Of a stretch of 64,000 nt of DNA, positions 36,101 to 47,300 are shown one piece after another (the first letter of the stretch is position 1; each line of letters opens with the position of its first letter). A program made the translations under genes and the position numbers. The notes beneath the pieces are model-generated. The model did not search any database and was not told where the DNA came from. It saw only the letters and a program-made list of their open reading frames with translations. This DNA comes from Theristus sp. LFF4_11 (Eukaryota; Nematoda; Chromadorea; Monhysterida; Xyalidae), in the NCBI GenBank assembly GCA_030248135.1, contig JASANC010004763.1, positions 62,001-126,000 on the forward strand. Reading direction: 5' to 3'.

Positions 36101-37519
36101 GCATATAAAAGGAGGAATATGGCCTTGTGTAAGCAGTGAAAGACTTGGCTCGACAACGCTTTTCAAGTCTCTGATGTGGTACACACGGATACAAGTACAT
36201 AAGAGTCATATTTTTGCGCCGTTTATTTTTTATTTCGGTTGGAAGTGGCAACCCTCGTACATTGTAGACAAATGAAACGTTCACATTTGCTTTTTTTCTA
36301 GCATTTAGCGACCACTAAAACCACTAAAATAACGATCAGACTTTAGATCGCTGACACTGGTTTGCACAAAGTGTATCGCAGAGGCGTTGGGGAACGCAAG
36401 GTCTCCTTCTGTGGCAATGACTCACCGGTTTATCCTGTCACAAGAGTTTGGTAAAAAGGGTGAAAATCAACGAAAGACAACACTTTTTGCACTGGTGCTG
36501 CTGTATGCACAGCGGTGCGTACGTTAGCAACAACAACAATTGTCACCCTCGTGGCCTGGTGGTAGTGCGTTAGACTACATGCGCTCGGGGGATCGAGCCC
36601 CGCCGAGGGGTATGTAGGCACTTAATGACAGAGAAAACTCAATGGGCGCCCTACTCAATGGCGTTCTGTACGCTTCTCTGGGTTAGCCCTGGCTAAAAAC
36701 ATCGCCTAAAAATCCCAACAAAACAACAACAACAACAACGATACAGCTACATGCAGCAATATTTTGCAATTTCTGGTGTTTCTGTTTTTGCACAGAATTT
36801 ACAGAATTTCGCACATGGTGTGATTTTAGACTAAACTGAAGAGGACAATTGAAAAATAACTTCAAAGTTTTTACGCTTTTCAGCAAGCTTTTAAACAGCA
36901 AACGCGGCGCAAAAATATAACTCTTATGTACTTGTATCCGTGTGTACCACATCAGAGACTTGAAAAGCGTTGTCGAGCCAAGTCTTTCACTGCTTACACA
37001 AGGCCATATTCCTCCTTTTATATGCGTCTCCCGCATTTTTAGATAATTGTTGCAACTCTCAAAATATATTGTGGATTTATTCAAACGTGTCCGGACTAAC
37101 GCGACGTCATTTTATTTAAAAACGCCCGTTTGTCAAAGTAGTGGCACTAAAATTTCAGTTTGGTGGGACTGATTCGACATTCACCATTTGTTTACGGGAA
37201 GAAATCGGCTAAACGGATAGTCTGGTTTGCTGTGAACGACAAGCGCATGTTTTGTGGCACATGACGTCATTTCAGTGGGACACGTTTAAAAAAATAGGCC
37301 ATAAACACAATCAACTGCTAATTGCAGGCGGCTGGCTCGACGGTGTTGTGCGTGTTTCCGTTGTTCTTCATCGGTGCGTACTCGCATGTTACGGTGGTGA
37401 AAGCGATTGTGCTCGTTGTGATCACGGGCGTTATCCACGGACTTGTGCTGCTGCCATGTTGGCTGGCAGTGTTTCCCACTTCAATGACGTCCAGCACACG
37501 AAAAACGATAAGGACATGA
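30146..37519 (+). CDS. Patched-related (PTR/PTCHD-like) protein, apparently interrupted
   Basis: RND-superfamily membrane protein with a sterol-sensing domain. Exons: 30146-30371, 30446-about 30650, about 30760-31090, about 31159-31364, 31463-31630, 31713-31826, 31921-32364, 32430-32814, 32933-about 33049, and a last exon 37328-37519. Visible parts: TM1 (WSIFLSFLITILCAFGF), the extracellular domain with EKGPTGTAVLISTL, the sterol-sensing domain with the family hallmark GVDDAFLMINSW and SMTITSLTNAIAFAIG, and TM7 (LVMLIVWMFAFMGIW). The last exon encodes TM11-12 (TVLCVFPLFFIGAYS, GLVLLPCWLAVF). Exons for TM8-10, about 130 residues, are absent. Their place is filled by the composite element and a MITE. 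The last exon needs phase 0, but the exon ending near 33049 offers phase 1 or 2. The exon 2/3 junction is also unclear. It may be a pseudogene, or exons may be missing from the assembly. Confidence 0.75.
34025..35990 (+). repeat. satellite array, about 149-bp period (copy 2)
   Basis: About 13 units with the same core as the first array (AATTCAATGCGCTGATCACG, CGTGACGATTTCGGGCGAAT). Near 34270 a 38-bp segment (TAGATGCTGAATCGTGACGA) is duplicated within one unit. Units from about 35230 on share their own variants (AAATGAAAAACCAAAACAAC, CCATGGTAATTC), indicating local unit duplication. Confidence 0.92.
36079..37048. mobile_element. long-TIR segment with nested SINE (copy 2)
   Basis: Near-identical to 13798-14778: inverted arms starting ATTATCTAAAAATGCGGGAG and a SINE at the same internal site (36542-36739). 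The shared insertion point means the SINE was already present when the composite element spread. Confidence 0.85.
36542..36739 (+). repeat. tRNA-derived SINE, full-length copy c
   Basis: Same head, body and (CAA)n tail as copies a and b. A short deletion (GTTAGACTACATGCGCTCGG) shortens the region equivalent to the anticodon arm. Confidence 0.85.
37070..37305 (+). mobile_element. MITE family 1, copy beside last Patched-related exon
   Basis: It runs from GTGGATTTATTCAAACGTGTCC to GACACGTTTAAAAAAATAGG and is almost identical to 40452-40688. TA dinucleotides flank it. It ends about 20 bp before the last exon of the Patched-related gene and directly follows composite element copy 2. Confidence 0.88.
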
Positions 37520-38032
37520 CTCAATAATAAAAGTTCAAATGTGCATAAAAGTGTGTATGTCTCGCTTGAATGAAACCGCCAAACGAGCTTGCTGCGTGAT
37601 TGGCAGGTGGAGGAGGATTGTTTGTGGTTGCATTCATTTTCTCGGCGCTATTATCACTTTTGTATCACACTCTATTCATGAAAATACACAAGCAACACAC
37701 GCGGTCTCTTTGATCTAATCACACTGACAAATACATTTTGTACTGAAGTGCTAATGAGGTGCGTTTGCTGCCTGAGCGCCACATAAATAATTAATTATAA
37801 AGGATTCGTGAAGCTCAGACTTGCTAGCTCGCGTCTTCTTGAAGCTTATGTGTGTATGTGCAGTGTTGTATTGCCTGTTGTCAGGAGCAACTCAGATTCT
37901 CGTTTTTTATTTCTCTTATTACAGCTGAGGAGACGATAAACATTAATGCGTTCTTTCCAAGCAGCATATGCAGAATTAAAATGTGGTGCAATAATGCAAA
38001 TTTTTTCTTGCAGACAAACCAGCTGAGACAAC
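37520..38032. other. spacer between Patched-related and prominin-like genes
   Basis: No gene recognised. A TTTCTTGCAG acceptor at about 38003-38013, just upstream of the prominin-like ATG, suggests trans-splicing or a 5' UTR intron. Confidence 0.5.
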
Positions 38033-40438
38033 ATGAATACTAGTGAGGACACATGCCCACGTGCCGACGAACACATTCAACCGATTACAACATGGACGTC
38101 CACCAATTATGCCGTTGATGCATTTGTGAATTTTTCAATTGACCTCGTACAACATTTTCGACGGCGACCAGCATTGGATGACTCAATCGCGGTCACAAAT
38201 CAACTGCTCCAACTGACCATGACTGACAAAGCAAATTACGTTGAACTGTTTCAAGTGATCAAGCAGATGGTCCTCAGCGACCCATACTTGATCGCCCTGA
38301 CGTCTTTCGCCGTGTGCATCGTGGTCTCGCTGTACGCGGCGGTCTCACGAGCGACATGCACTGGTCGGACGCCGCAATACGCCGGCAGTTGCGTTCGATT
38401 CGTCTACAACTTTTCGTTTCTCGCGTTACTGCTCTCCATCATACTCTGCACCACCCTGTACTATTTGTGCGCCCGCTGTCTCGACCAGCGTCTCAGCGAA
38501 TTTCTCGTCACGGTGCAAACTCTGCACACCGAGTTGCGCTTTCTGCTTGACGGAATCTTGCTCGAAATACTGTGCATCGTTGGCAGCGCTAAAGCCAGTC
38601 TAATGAACAGCGTTCGAATGAACATGGGCGACTACTCAAATTGGCAACTCGGTGAGTGGACTTCAGTGACGGACAACAGCACCAGCACTGGTGGGTCGTC
38701 AGACATTGTTCGTCTGCAGACCGCCGCGGACATGCTCGCAAACCGAATGCAAAGTCTGACGGAATCAACCGAACGATTGCAGGCGCACCAAATTGAGAAC
38801 CTCAACGCGATTGAGCATCTACGAGAAAATGTGTCCAAGTTTCAACGATACTACTATCAGTATACAGCGGAGCATTCGACGTATCAGAATGGCGTGTTCG
38901 TGGTGATTGACAGCGAGTTGAAGCAGTTTATCAGTGTCCAAGAAGAACACGTGATCGTCGTCAACGGGACGCTGCATGCTCTGCACAAATGGACAGACTT
39001 TATTGAAAATGTGAAAACGGGGCTTGATAAAGCGTTGAGTTTCTTCGATGACATCTTCGCCCATGAGACAATCCAGTCGATTAAAGCGGAAGACAATCAA
39101 CGAGTAAGAATATCGCAGCTGTTTCACAAAGTGATTGATTTTGCTGACGTCGAAGTTGTCATGCGCGACATTCACACCAACATTACAGCGCGGCTCTCGC
39201 AGAGCACATTCATCGTTGTCGCAACAATGACCATTATTTTGTCCACCGTCACCGTCGCATTCACTCCCAAGCTCGTCAACATGTGCACGTTCAATCCGCG
39301 CGGCTCGCCAACCAACACCGTCGGCCCATGCCATTGTTTCTCCGTGTTCTGTGCCATTCTCATCGTACCATTTCTTGCCATATTCGCCACGACGCAAGTG
39401 ATATCGTTTTTTGCGCTGCAAACAATCTGTCAGCCATTGTTCCGTGACTTTCACTATCGGATTTACAATCAAAACTCGGTGCATCCCGGCGTTCCGTTTG
39501 ACAACGAAACCAGAAAGATGGTTGAAAGGTTTCTTCTTCGTTCGCTGAATTTCCAGTCGCCTTCAAACGAGAATCAATTTCAGTCGAACAATGAAGACGC
39601 AGAACTGTTGTACTACGCTGCAAACATTCGTCTGAATCTCGGCCACACGCTAGCGGCATGTCGAAGTGGGAAATCAGTCGCTATGGTGCTAAATGTCGAG
39701 CCACTACTTTTCGAGATACAACTGAAGGTTATTGCTGCGCTCGAACAACATACGCAAAACGTTCAAACCACCGAATATGCGGCCAGAAACGGTTTTTTGA
39801 AAGCAATTCACGAGAACGACGTTGATTACGAAGAGTCGCTTCTGAATGCGATCGCACTCGGTTTACAGGCAACCATAAATTCGACTCATTCGCTCGCTGC
39901 ACACCCCGCTCAAACCAACTGGGTGAACCAAGCAAAGCAAAAGTTGGCACAGTTGCGTACTCTCATACGATCGCACGAGACCACGGAAGCAGCTGAGTTT
40001 CTGACAAATGAAGTCAACCGTTTTGAAACGGAACTACTCAACGTTGAGCGTAACTTGCGCTCGCAAGCAGCCAGGGCAGTCGGACTGCGCAAACTGTTCA
40101 CATCCACCGACGTTCTACTTCAACATTTCAGTCGCCGTTTGGCGACGGTGCGCTCAGAGTTCACGGACACTTTCGGCAACTCGTCATTTGATTTTGTGGT
40201 TGCCGGCTTAATCGAAAACACCAACAGCACCGTGAGTGCCCATTTCAATCAACTGCGTTCGTCGCCGACTTGCCGTGACCTGAGTCAACTGCACGCCAAT
40301 CTCGGCACGGCAGCGTGCGATCATGCGTTCCATCCACTCATCGGAATGTATTTGGCGTTGAGCTCAAGTCTGGTGCTTTTGTTGCCGTTGATGGTGTTGT
40401 TGGCAGACGGTGCCTGGCTTAGCGTTGATTACACTTGA
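38033..40438 (+). CDS. prominin-like pentaspan membrane glycoprotein, single exon
   Basis: One uninterrupted frame of 801 aa. A TGA in the same frame sits three codons before the ATG, which fixes the start. Five hydrophobic segments lie near residues 83-105 (LIALTSFAVCIVVSLYAAV), 122-147 (FLALLLSIILCTTLYYLC), 396-415 (TFIVVATMTIILSTVTVAF), 437-465 (VFCAILIVPFLAIFATTQVI) and 770-795 (YLALSSSLVLLLPLMVLL). Two large loops of about 250 and 300 residues carry several N-glycosylation sequons and heptad-like stretches. This is the prominin (CD133) topology: five TMs, two big extracellular loops, Cys-rich start after TM2 and TM4. There is no cleavable signal peptide. Prominins organise membrane protrusions and bind cholesterol. 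The lack of introns is odd beside intron-rich neighbours and hints at a retrogene. Homology rests on topology and weak similarity. Confidence 0.72.
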   Translation: MNTSEDTCPRADEHIQPITTWTSTNYAVDAFVNFSIDLVQHFRRRPALDDSIAVTNQLLQLTMTDKANYVELFQVIKQMVLSDPYLIALTSFAVCIVVSLYAAVSRATCTGRTPQYAGSCVRFVYNFSFLALLLSIILCTTLYYLCARCLDQRLSEFLVTVQTLHTELRFLLDGILLEILCIVGSAKASLMNSVRMNMGDYSNWQLGEWTSVTDNSTSTGGSSDIVRLQTAADMLANRMQSLTESTERLQAHQIENLNAIEHLRENVSKFQRYYYQYTAEHSTYQNGVFVVIDSELKQFISVQEEHVIVVNGTLHALHKWTDFIENVKTGLDKALSFFDDIFAHETIQSIKAEDNQRVRISQLFHKVIDFADVEVVMRDIHTNITARLSQSTFIVVATMTIILSTVTVAFTPKLVNMCTFNPRGSPTNTVGPCHCFSVFCAILIVPFLAIFATTQVISFFALQTICQPLFRDFHYRIYNQNSVHPGVPFDNETRKMVERFLLRSLNFQSPSNENQFQSNNEDAELLYYAANIRLNLGHTLAACRSGKSVAMVLNVEPLLFEIQLKVIAALEQHTQNVQTTEYAARNGFLKAIHENDVDYEESLLNAIALGLQATINSTHSLAAHPAQTNWVNQAKQKLAQLRTLIRSHETTEAAEFLTNEVNRFETELLNVERNLRSQAARAVGLRKLFTSTDVLLQHFSRRLATVRSEFTDTFGNSSFDFVVAGLIENTNSTVSAHFNQLRSSPTCRDLSQLHANLGTAACDHAFHPLIGMYLALSSSLVLLLPLMVLLADGAWLSVDYT

Positions 40439-40451
40439 CGCCACTCAACTA

Positions 40452-40688
40452 TAGTGGATTTATTCAAACGTGTCCGGACTAACGTGACGTCATTTTATTT
40501 AAAAACGCCCGTTTGTCAACGTACAGGCACTAAAATTTCAGTTTGGTGTGACTGATTCGACATTCACCGTTTGTTTACGGGAAGAAATCGGCTAAACGGA
40601 TAGTCTGGTTTGCTGTGAACGACTAGCGCATGTTTTGTGGCACATGACGTCATTTCAGTGGGACACGTTTAAAAAAATAGGCCATACA
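40452..40688 (+). mobile_element. MITE family 1, copy after the prominin-like gene
   Basis: Nearly identical to 37070-37305, starting about 14 bp after the prominin-like stop codon. Flanking TA on each side (ACTATA / CCATAC) fits a TA target. Confidence 0.88.
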
Positions 40689-41299
40689 TGTTTGTGTTAA
40701 ATCTGTCACTTTTTCACGGAATACAGTGCATGCGAAACGTTGAATAATAAAATAAGGTGGTCGAATGTATCGGGTTTGGTTGAAATCAGACACCCCATTT
40801 GTGCCTAAATATGTATTCTTGCAACTGTAATCTTGTTCCTTGTTTTTTTCACACAAGCTCTTTGATATGCGGAAAAAGTGACAGGTTTAAACAAACATAC
40901 TTATGCACAATTATATGATATTGTATTTGTTGACACCGCTCCTGACATTTGCTCCAAACTTTATGCACTTGTTCAATTTTATTTTTTAATTAATTGTCGT
41001 TTAAAACTGTGTAACGACAAACTGTGTGCATATGTCATGCTGTACTATTGCTTGCGCTGACATAAAAGAGTTTATCAAAAAAGTGCGGAGTGGACTTAAA
41101 AGAAAAAAAAAACATTTTTTAAAACGACCTCTCAGCACCAAGTGGGCATTGGAAACGTACTTTATGCAAGTAACGCTAAAAACTGATAACGAATCATTGC
41201 AAAAAATATTTTGACGGCTTATTACAACGTTACCACACAACTCAATCAATTGACGGCTGAAAAACAGAATAGAAACGAAAGACAACAAAAAAAACAAAG
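40689..41299. other. intergenic spacer upstream of first SLC22 gene
   Basis: AT-rich, without a supported gene. It should include the promoter of the first SLC22 gene. Confidence 0.45.
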
Positions 41300-43944
41300 A
41301 TGAATTTTGACGAAATTCTCAATGAGATCGGTTCATTCGGTTGGTACCAGATTGCTGTATGGATCCAGCTAGGAATTGGTACGTTTTAGAGTTTTATTTT
41401 AAAAAAACTTCACGTTATAAATCCTCACAACCTCAAATCTAATATTAAAATTGGCTGTATTGACACGCAAACCAAAACAGCTCAATCAAAAACCGTCATT
41501 AGTTGTACTAGTTACAATGTTTGTGCCACTTGCCATGAGTCTTTCTAAAATTACGTTTCTGCCTTTTTGCAGTGATGCACGTTTTCATCAGTCTGAACAT
41601 GAGCTTCGTTGTATTTGCGGTCGCTGCTCCTGATTGGTCGTGTGAAACGACGGCACCGAATGGCAGCACTATTCAGTCGACTGATTGCGCTGTTTTTGAC
41701 TCTTGTGAACACATCATTTACGAGGAGGACATACTCACTGTACCGACGGAGGTCACTGTGTTCAGCAATTGCCGTTTCTTTTTATCTCTGATTGACAAAC
41801 TCTTTATAGTATTGTTTCACGTTGCTTCATTTGATTTTAGTTCCGCTTGTACTGCGACATGGCGTTCGTCGGTGAACTCCTCCCATCCGTGCAGATCGGG
41901 GGTTTGTTGGTCGGCGCAACCATTTGGGGACAACTAGCAGAGGTGTTCGGGCGAAGATGGGTAAATTTCTTTAAAAATTGGTAAAACACAATGAGCACCA
42001 GTTGTTAACAGTGCAGAAAACGGCTTTTTGCAGACTCTATTTGCCATTGTTCTATTGGAACTCATCAGTGGCCTCCTCGTCTCCTATGCTCCCACGTGGC
42101 AGTGGTACGCCGTTTTACTGTGAGCAACCAGAAAATTTACCTGAGCAGCATTGTTTTTCGCCAAGGCACAAAAGTAATTGTGCTCTCTTTTAGATGCTTA
42201 ACAGGAACCAGCGTCGGCGGATTTTGGTGTGTCGAGTTTGTGTTGATGCAAGAGATCACTGGCGAAAAAATCCGACCAATGATGTTTCTAATAAGTTGGT
42301 TTTCTGCGTGTTTTTCTCACTTTTACATCATATAATTCCAGGAAAAAACAATGAACAGTGTTTCTATTCAAGATGGTTACCTGGTTGGCGGCTTTGTGTC
42401 TGCATACGTTCAATGGCATTTCAAAAACTGGCGTTTGCTATCGTTCTGGGTCAACGTCATTGGTTTTGTTAGCATTCCTTCTTACTTTTTGTGAGTACGC
42501 TCTTGGCATTTTGAATGTCTCTCTCATGACTTGCTGCAGTTATACGCCAAACCCCCGGTAACTTTACAGCATTGTGAAAGAATCTCCACGTTGGTTGATT
42601 GCTCACGGAAACTTCGACGAAGCTAAATCAGTCATTAGAAGTATCGCCGCTTGCAACAGAAAGAAAATTACCGAGGATACACTAGAAAAGGTTCAAAAGC
42701 TGGTTCATAAGCCTGATGACACGAAGCTGAGGAAACGATACTCATATTGGCATCTGTGTAGGACGCCGAAAATGACGTTGCTGTTTGGCGTGCTGCTAAT
42801 TAGCTGGTAATTGAAGAATCCAAAAAATTAATTTTTTGTTTGCAACTTTAATGTTCACTTTAAGGTCGAGGCGAGAACAAAATCGAAGTATTTTTTCAGG
42901 TTTTGCAATTCACTCGCAAGCTACGGACTTTACTACAATCTTAAATCTTTGCCTGGCAACCGCTACGCAAATTTTTTTATATCCGCTGCTATTGGAGCAG
43001 CAGAAAACTTCCTCACTTATTTTGCTTCTTTAAAGTTAGTTATTTTTCGCTCTGATTGATTACGGTACCGTGTTGACTTTGAAACGTTTGACGCAAAGAG
43101 AACGTTGCAGACTGCGTCGAAAAGTGCTTTACCAGATTTCAATGATGACGGTTATTTTCTGTTTGGTCGTAACGACAATTACGTACGAACTACTTGGTAA
43201 TCTGACCGTATTCATTTAAAACAAGAACAACAACATTCGTAGATGCTCGATCAACAGAGACCAGTCATCCATATTTTAGTGGATCTGGACCAAGATGTGC
43301 GTGATGGCATAATCGTGTGGGCAGTGCTGATCGCAAGAACGTTGACAGGTCCAGCATGGCTCGTCAACTATTTATACTCGGCCGAACTATTTCCAACTGT
43401 TATTCGGTAAATTCAATAAATTCATTGAAATTATAATTTCGGTAAATTCATTAAAATTGTAATCTAAAGACCAGCCATCGTTTATTCTTTTATTTTATTT
43501 TATTTAAATAAAATATCGTTTTATTCCCACTGACATTAAAAATTCAAATGACCCAATTGTTTGTGGTCAGCCCTCATAGCAACAGCGTTGGATCGGTCGT
43601 AGCACGCCTCGGAGGAATGCTGGGACCGGTGGTTCTGTACCTGGTTAGTGCCTGACCGAAATCTAATTGCAGTTGCTCATTTGAAATTGCAAATAAACTC
43701 TTCTTGGATACATTTAACTTGTGCATTTTAGAGGCTGACTTGGATATCACTGCCGTACATAATCTGGATCTTCGTGCTTGTTTTCAACGCGATTCTCGCA
43801 GCGGCTTTCTTGCCAGAAACAAAAGGGAAACCATTGAACGAAACGTTGCCAGAAAACGGCTGGAAGATATTCACGAAAAATAAGAAGGACAACGATCTTG
43901 TATTTACGACGGAAGGTGACTGTTTCACAGAAACAATGGTGTGA
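41300..43944 (+). CDS. SLC22-family organic ion transporter, copy 1
   Basis: Predicted polyspecific organic cation/anion/zwitterion transporter of the plasma membrane. Twelve exons: 41300-41378, 41573-41751, 41841-41960, 42034-42119, 42194-42294, 42373-42490, 42570-42806, 42900-43034, 43111-43196, 43280-43406, 43571-43643, 43732-43944. All phases agree, giving 517 aa. SLC22 marks: N-terminal FDEILNEIGSFGWYQ, a first extracellular loop with DWSCETT and paired Cys (STDCAVFDSC), LTVPTEFRLYCDMAF before TM2, the MFS loop GQLAEVFGRRW, IVKESPRWLIAHGNF, and the C-terminal LPETKGKPLNETLPENGW. The extracellular loop is shorter than in mammalian OCTs. Acceptors CAAG (42373) and CAG vary. A tandem paralogue follows 438 bp downstream with identical exon phases. 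Confidence 0.9.
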
Positions 43945-44382
43945 ACCGTTTTATCAAGATATAATAATGTTGGATTTAGTTTCACTTGAGTCGCAAAAGT
44001 TGTCTTCAATTTGATGTCTTTATGCGGTTTATAAAGTTTTTTTTGAATGAAGATAGCATGCAGAATTGTTGTTCCAGTGACTCAGCAGTATGCAATAGCA
44101 AACAATGTGAACCTAATAGCAAACAACCGCGATATTAATGCCACCCACACTATTTTTATACCTATTATACCTAATCTGTTTACGGACAGAAAACGGGAAA
44201 ACAAAATTAATGTTCATCAGCGTTGAGGAGTGTCGCAAATGTACGAGAAAAGTTCACACTGATAAGCACTGCTATGCAAAGCAACCCGTGGTGACATTTG
44301 TAACCAATCTTCTTTTCATGTTTTTGTAACTATTGCACATGTCTACATCAGAATTTTTTTTTTGAAAACGAAATAACGTACC
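43945..44382. other. spacer between the two SLC22 genes
   Basis: No coding signal or repeat. Short open frames near 44138 have no support. Confidence 0.5.
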
Positions 44383-47300
44383 ATGAACTTCGACGATGTT
44401 TTGGACGAGATTGGTTCATTTGGACCTTATCAAATCTTAATATGGATACAACTGGAAGTCGGTATGATGTCACTCCACCGTTGTATTGAAATTTGTTAAA
44501 ACAGATTGAACATGAGTTGATTAAACCTAATCTACAACCTTCGTTGACGGTACGAGCGAATTGATGAACTGCAGGATGTTGCGCGTTTAGTGACATTCCG
44601 TGTTCTCAATTAATAATGTCGTTTATTTCAATTTCAGTTATGTCGGTCGCCATGGGCATGAACATGAACTATATGATACTTGCGATGGCAGCTCCGGACT
44701 GGTTCTGCGAAATGACAACAGCCGAGGGCAATTCAACTCGATCAACAGATTGCGCAGTGTTTGACAGCTGTAAAAATGTTCGATTCAAAGAAGAAGACAT
44801 TCTAACAGTACCGACAGAGGTAGGGTACGGCTGAACACTCGACAAGTTTGTCTTGTTCTTGAGCTTCTTGTTGTTTTGTATGCAAACATGACAAGGCCAA
44901 GCAAACATTCGCAGTTCCACCTTTATTGCGACATGGCGTTCATCGGAGAAACGCTGCCGTCCGTGCAAATCGCTGGCTTGCTTTGTGGCGCCATATTCTG
45001 GGGCCAAATGGCGGAATTGTTTGGTCGGAAATGGGTAACGATGATTTACATTTGCTGAATACATGTATTTCGTTGGTTTCACTTTTGTCATTAGGTGTAA
45101 TTTTGCAGACGTATCTCGCCATTTATGTTTACGGAATGATCACAGGAATCATTGTCTCGTACAGCCCAACCTGGCAGTTATACGCCGTGGGATTGTAAGA
45201 AAATGGATTGCTTGCGTTTCACTGTGTGCCAGTAACTACCAAATTAAGATAATTAGTTGTTAAATAACAGATTTGTCGTTGGTTCAGCTGTCGGTGGATT
45301 TTGGTGCGTTGGTTTTGTTTTGGTACAGGAAGTGACGGGTGAAAAATATCGACCACTGACCTATTTAATTGGTTGGTTTGTTGTCTATTTTTTCGTTCCA
45401 AAATCAGCTTTTTTGCGGGTTCTATTTTGTTAGCTTAGCAATTCGTCAATGTACAGGGTAATAAAAACCTCCATTTTTTTAAAAAAACGCTTCGACCTCG
45501 CGACTCCATAAATGTCTGAAGCTGAAATTTGCACCTACATTGTTTCAATGACCGCTTGCAAGCGATGCCTGAAGCGATGCAGAACTTTGCGATGCAGTGG
45601 TCGTTCACTGTTGATCTGCTCAATGATAGACACATTGAACAGTTTAAGCAACTAAGACAAGACAATTATGGAGCATATGACAGCGATACAGAAGACGATG
45701 TGATATTGCCAGAAGAAAGCTTGACTGTTGATGCTATGACGTGTATCCCGATGCTTAAAAAGAGTGAAAATGTAAACTTTAGATAAAAGTACTGTCGTGC
45801 CTAACAAAGTTAATAGGTATTTTTGACTGCAATATTTTCACACAACAAATGGCAACAACCAAATAATTTTTGGTGGTGCAAATTTTAGCGTCAGACATTA
45901 ATCGCAGCAGCGAGATCGAAGCGCTTGAAAAAAACGACACTTTTTGACCACCCTGTATGCGTAATTCAATTCTTTTTCAGATGGCTGGATAGTAGGTGGT
46001 TTCGTTTCGGCGTTTGTCCAGTGGTATTTGCGGAACTGGAGGCTGATCACGTTCTGGTGCAATCTCATTGGAATACTGCTCATTCCACCGTTCTTTTTGT
46101 TTGTAAATTTTTACGTCCTTCACACTCTCCATTCAAACCAGTTCACAATGCATGTGTTTACCTAAACATTCAGATTTCTGTTTTAGTATTGTGAAAGAAT
46201 CGCCACGTTGGTTGATAGCGCACGACAAAATTGAAGACGCGAAGTTGGTCGTCGCGAACATTGCTGCCAGGAATAAACGAAAAGTCTCCGAGAAAACACT
46301 AGCAAATTTGCATAAAACCCAAAAATTAGATGAGGGCACAAAAAAATATTCATATTGGCATCTCTGTTGGACACCGAAAATGACTCTAACTTTTTCGGTC
46401 CTTCTATTTAGCTGGTTAGTTTTTCTAATGAACACTCCACTGGGTTGGTTGTAGTTTGGCCGTGCTGGTCTTCGGCAGCAGTATAGATTTCGGCCACATG
46501 ACACGTGAATGATGCACTGTTACACGTACAATGTAACTATTACTGCTCGCAAACACATTATTATTTTAAGGTTTGCAAACTCCCTGGTCAGTTACGGGTT
46601 GTACTACAACATCAAATCATTGCCTGGAAATCGTTATTTGAACATGTTTATATCATCAGCTATTGGAGCGGGCGAAAACATACTCACTTACTTAGCAACG
46701 CTGAAGTTCGTGTTTTATGCGTTTGTATGTTCATTTAACGCTTATTGCTCATTTATGTTTTGTTAGTGCATGAAAAATTTCAGACTGGGCCGCAAGGTGT
46801 TGCATCAAATTTCAATGATGACAATGATCGTCTGTTTGTCCGTGGTTGTCATTGCAGATGAATTCTTAGGTCAAGGGGTATTTTGGAGTTTTGACCAAAT
46901 TGTCATTGTTCTCACTACAAAAATTACAAGTGGCTTTAGCCTAGTCTACTCGTTTACAGAAGGTCTTGGCAAGAACGTACAGGAAACGTTGATCACGTGC
47001 TTCGCATTGTTGGGAGGAACCTTTGCTGGGCCTTCTTGGCTTGTCAACTACATGTACACGGCAGAACTGTTTCCGACTGTCATTCGGTACAATTTTCCAA
47101 ACATTAAGTTAACAAAACACATTGCAGCTTTTGGAAATGTCCGTGTTTTCATTTCAGACCCCACAGCAACAGTACTGGGTCCGTCGCAGCTCGCGTTGGT
47201 GGAATGCTTGGTCCTGTTGTGCTTTACCTTGTGAGTGTTCGTAGCATAAAATCGAGCATAGCACGACTTTCTGATTCTGGCATTATGAATCGCTGTTTTG

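Larger units (their letters stand above)
33171..37048 (+). mobile_element. composite satellite-bearing element, copy 2
   Basis: Same architecture and orientation as 11688-14778: TATCATGCGGATGCGCG hairpin head, three units of the roughly 175-bp CCCTTTCAATTTTTACCTG repeat, a longer 149-bp satellite array, and the long-TIR segment with its SINE. The extra length (about 3.9 against 3.1 kb) comes mainly from additional satellite units. It lies between Patched-related exons. A G-rich tract (33060-33150) precedes it. Confidence 0.78.

Noticed and set aside
38819..39484. 221-codon minus-strand frame
   Set aside because: It is the antisense shadow of the prominin-like gene, with no domain or splice context.
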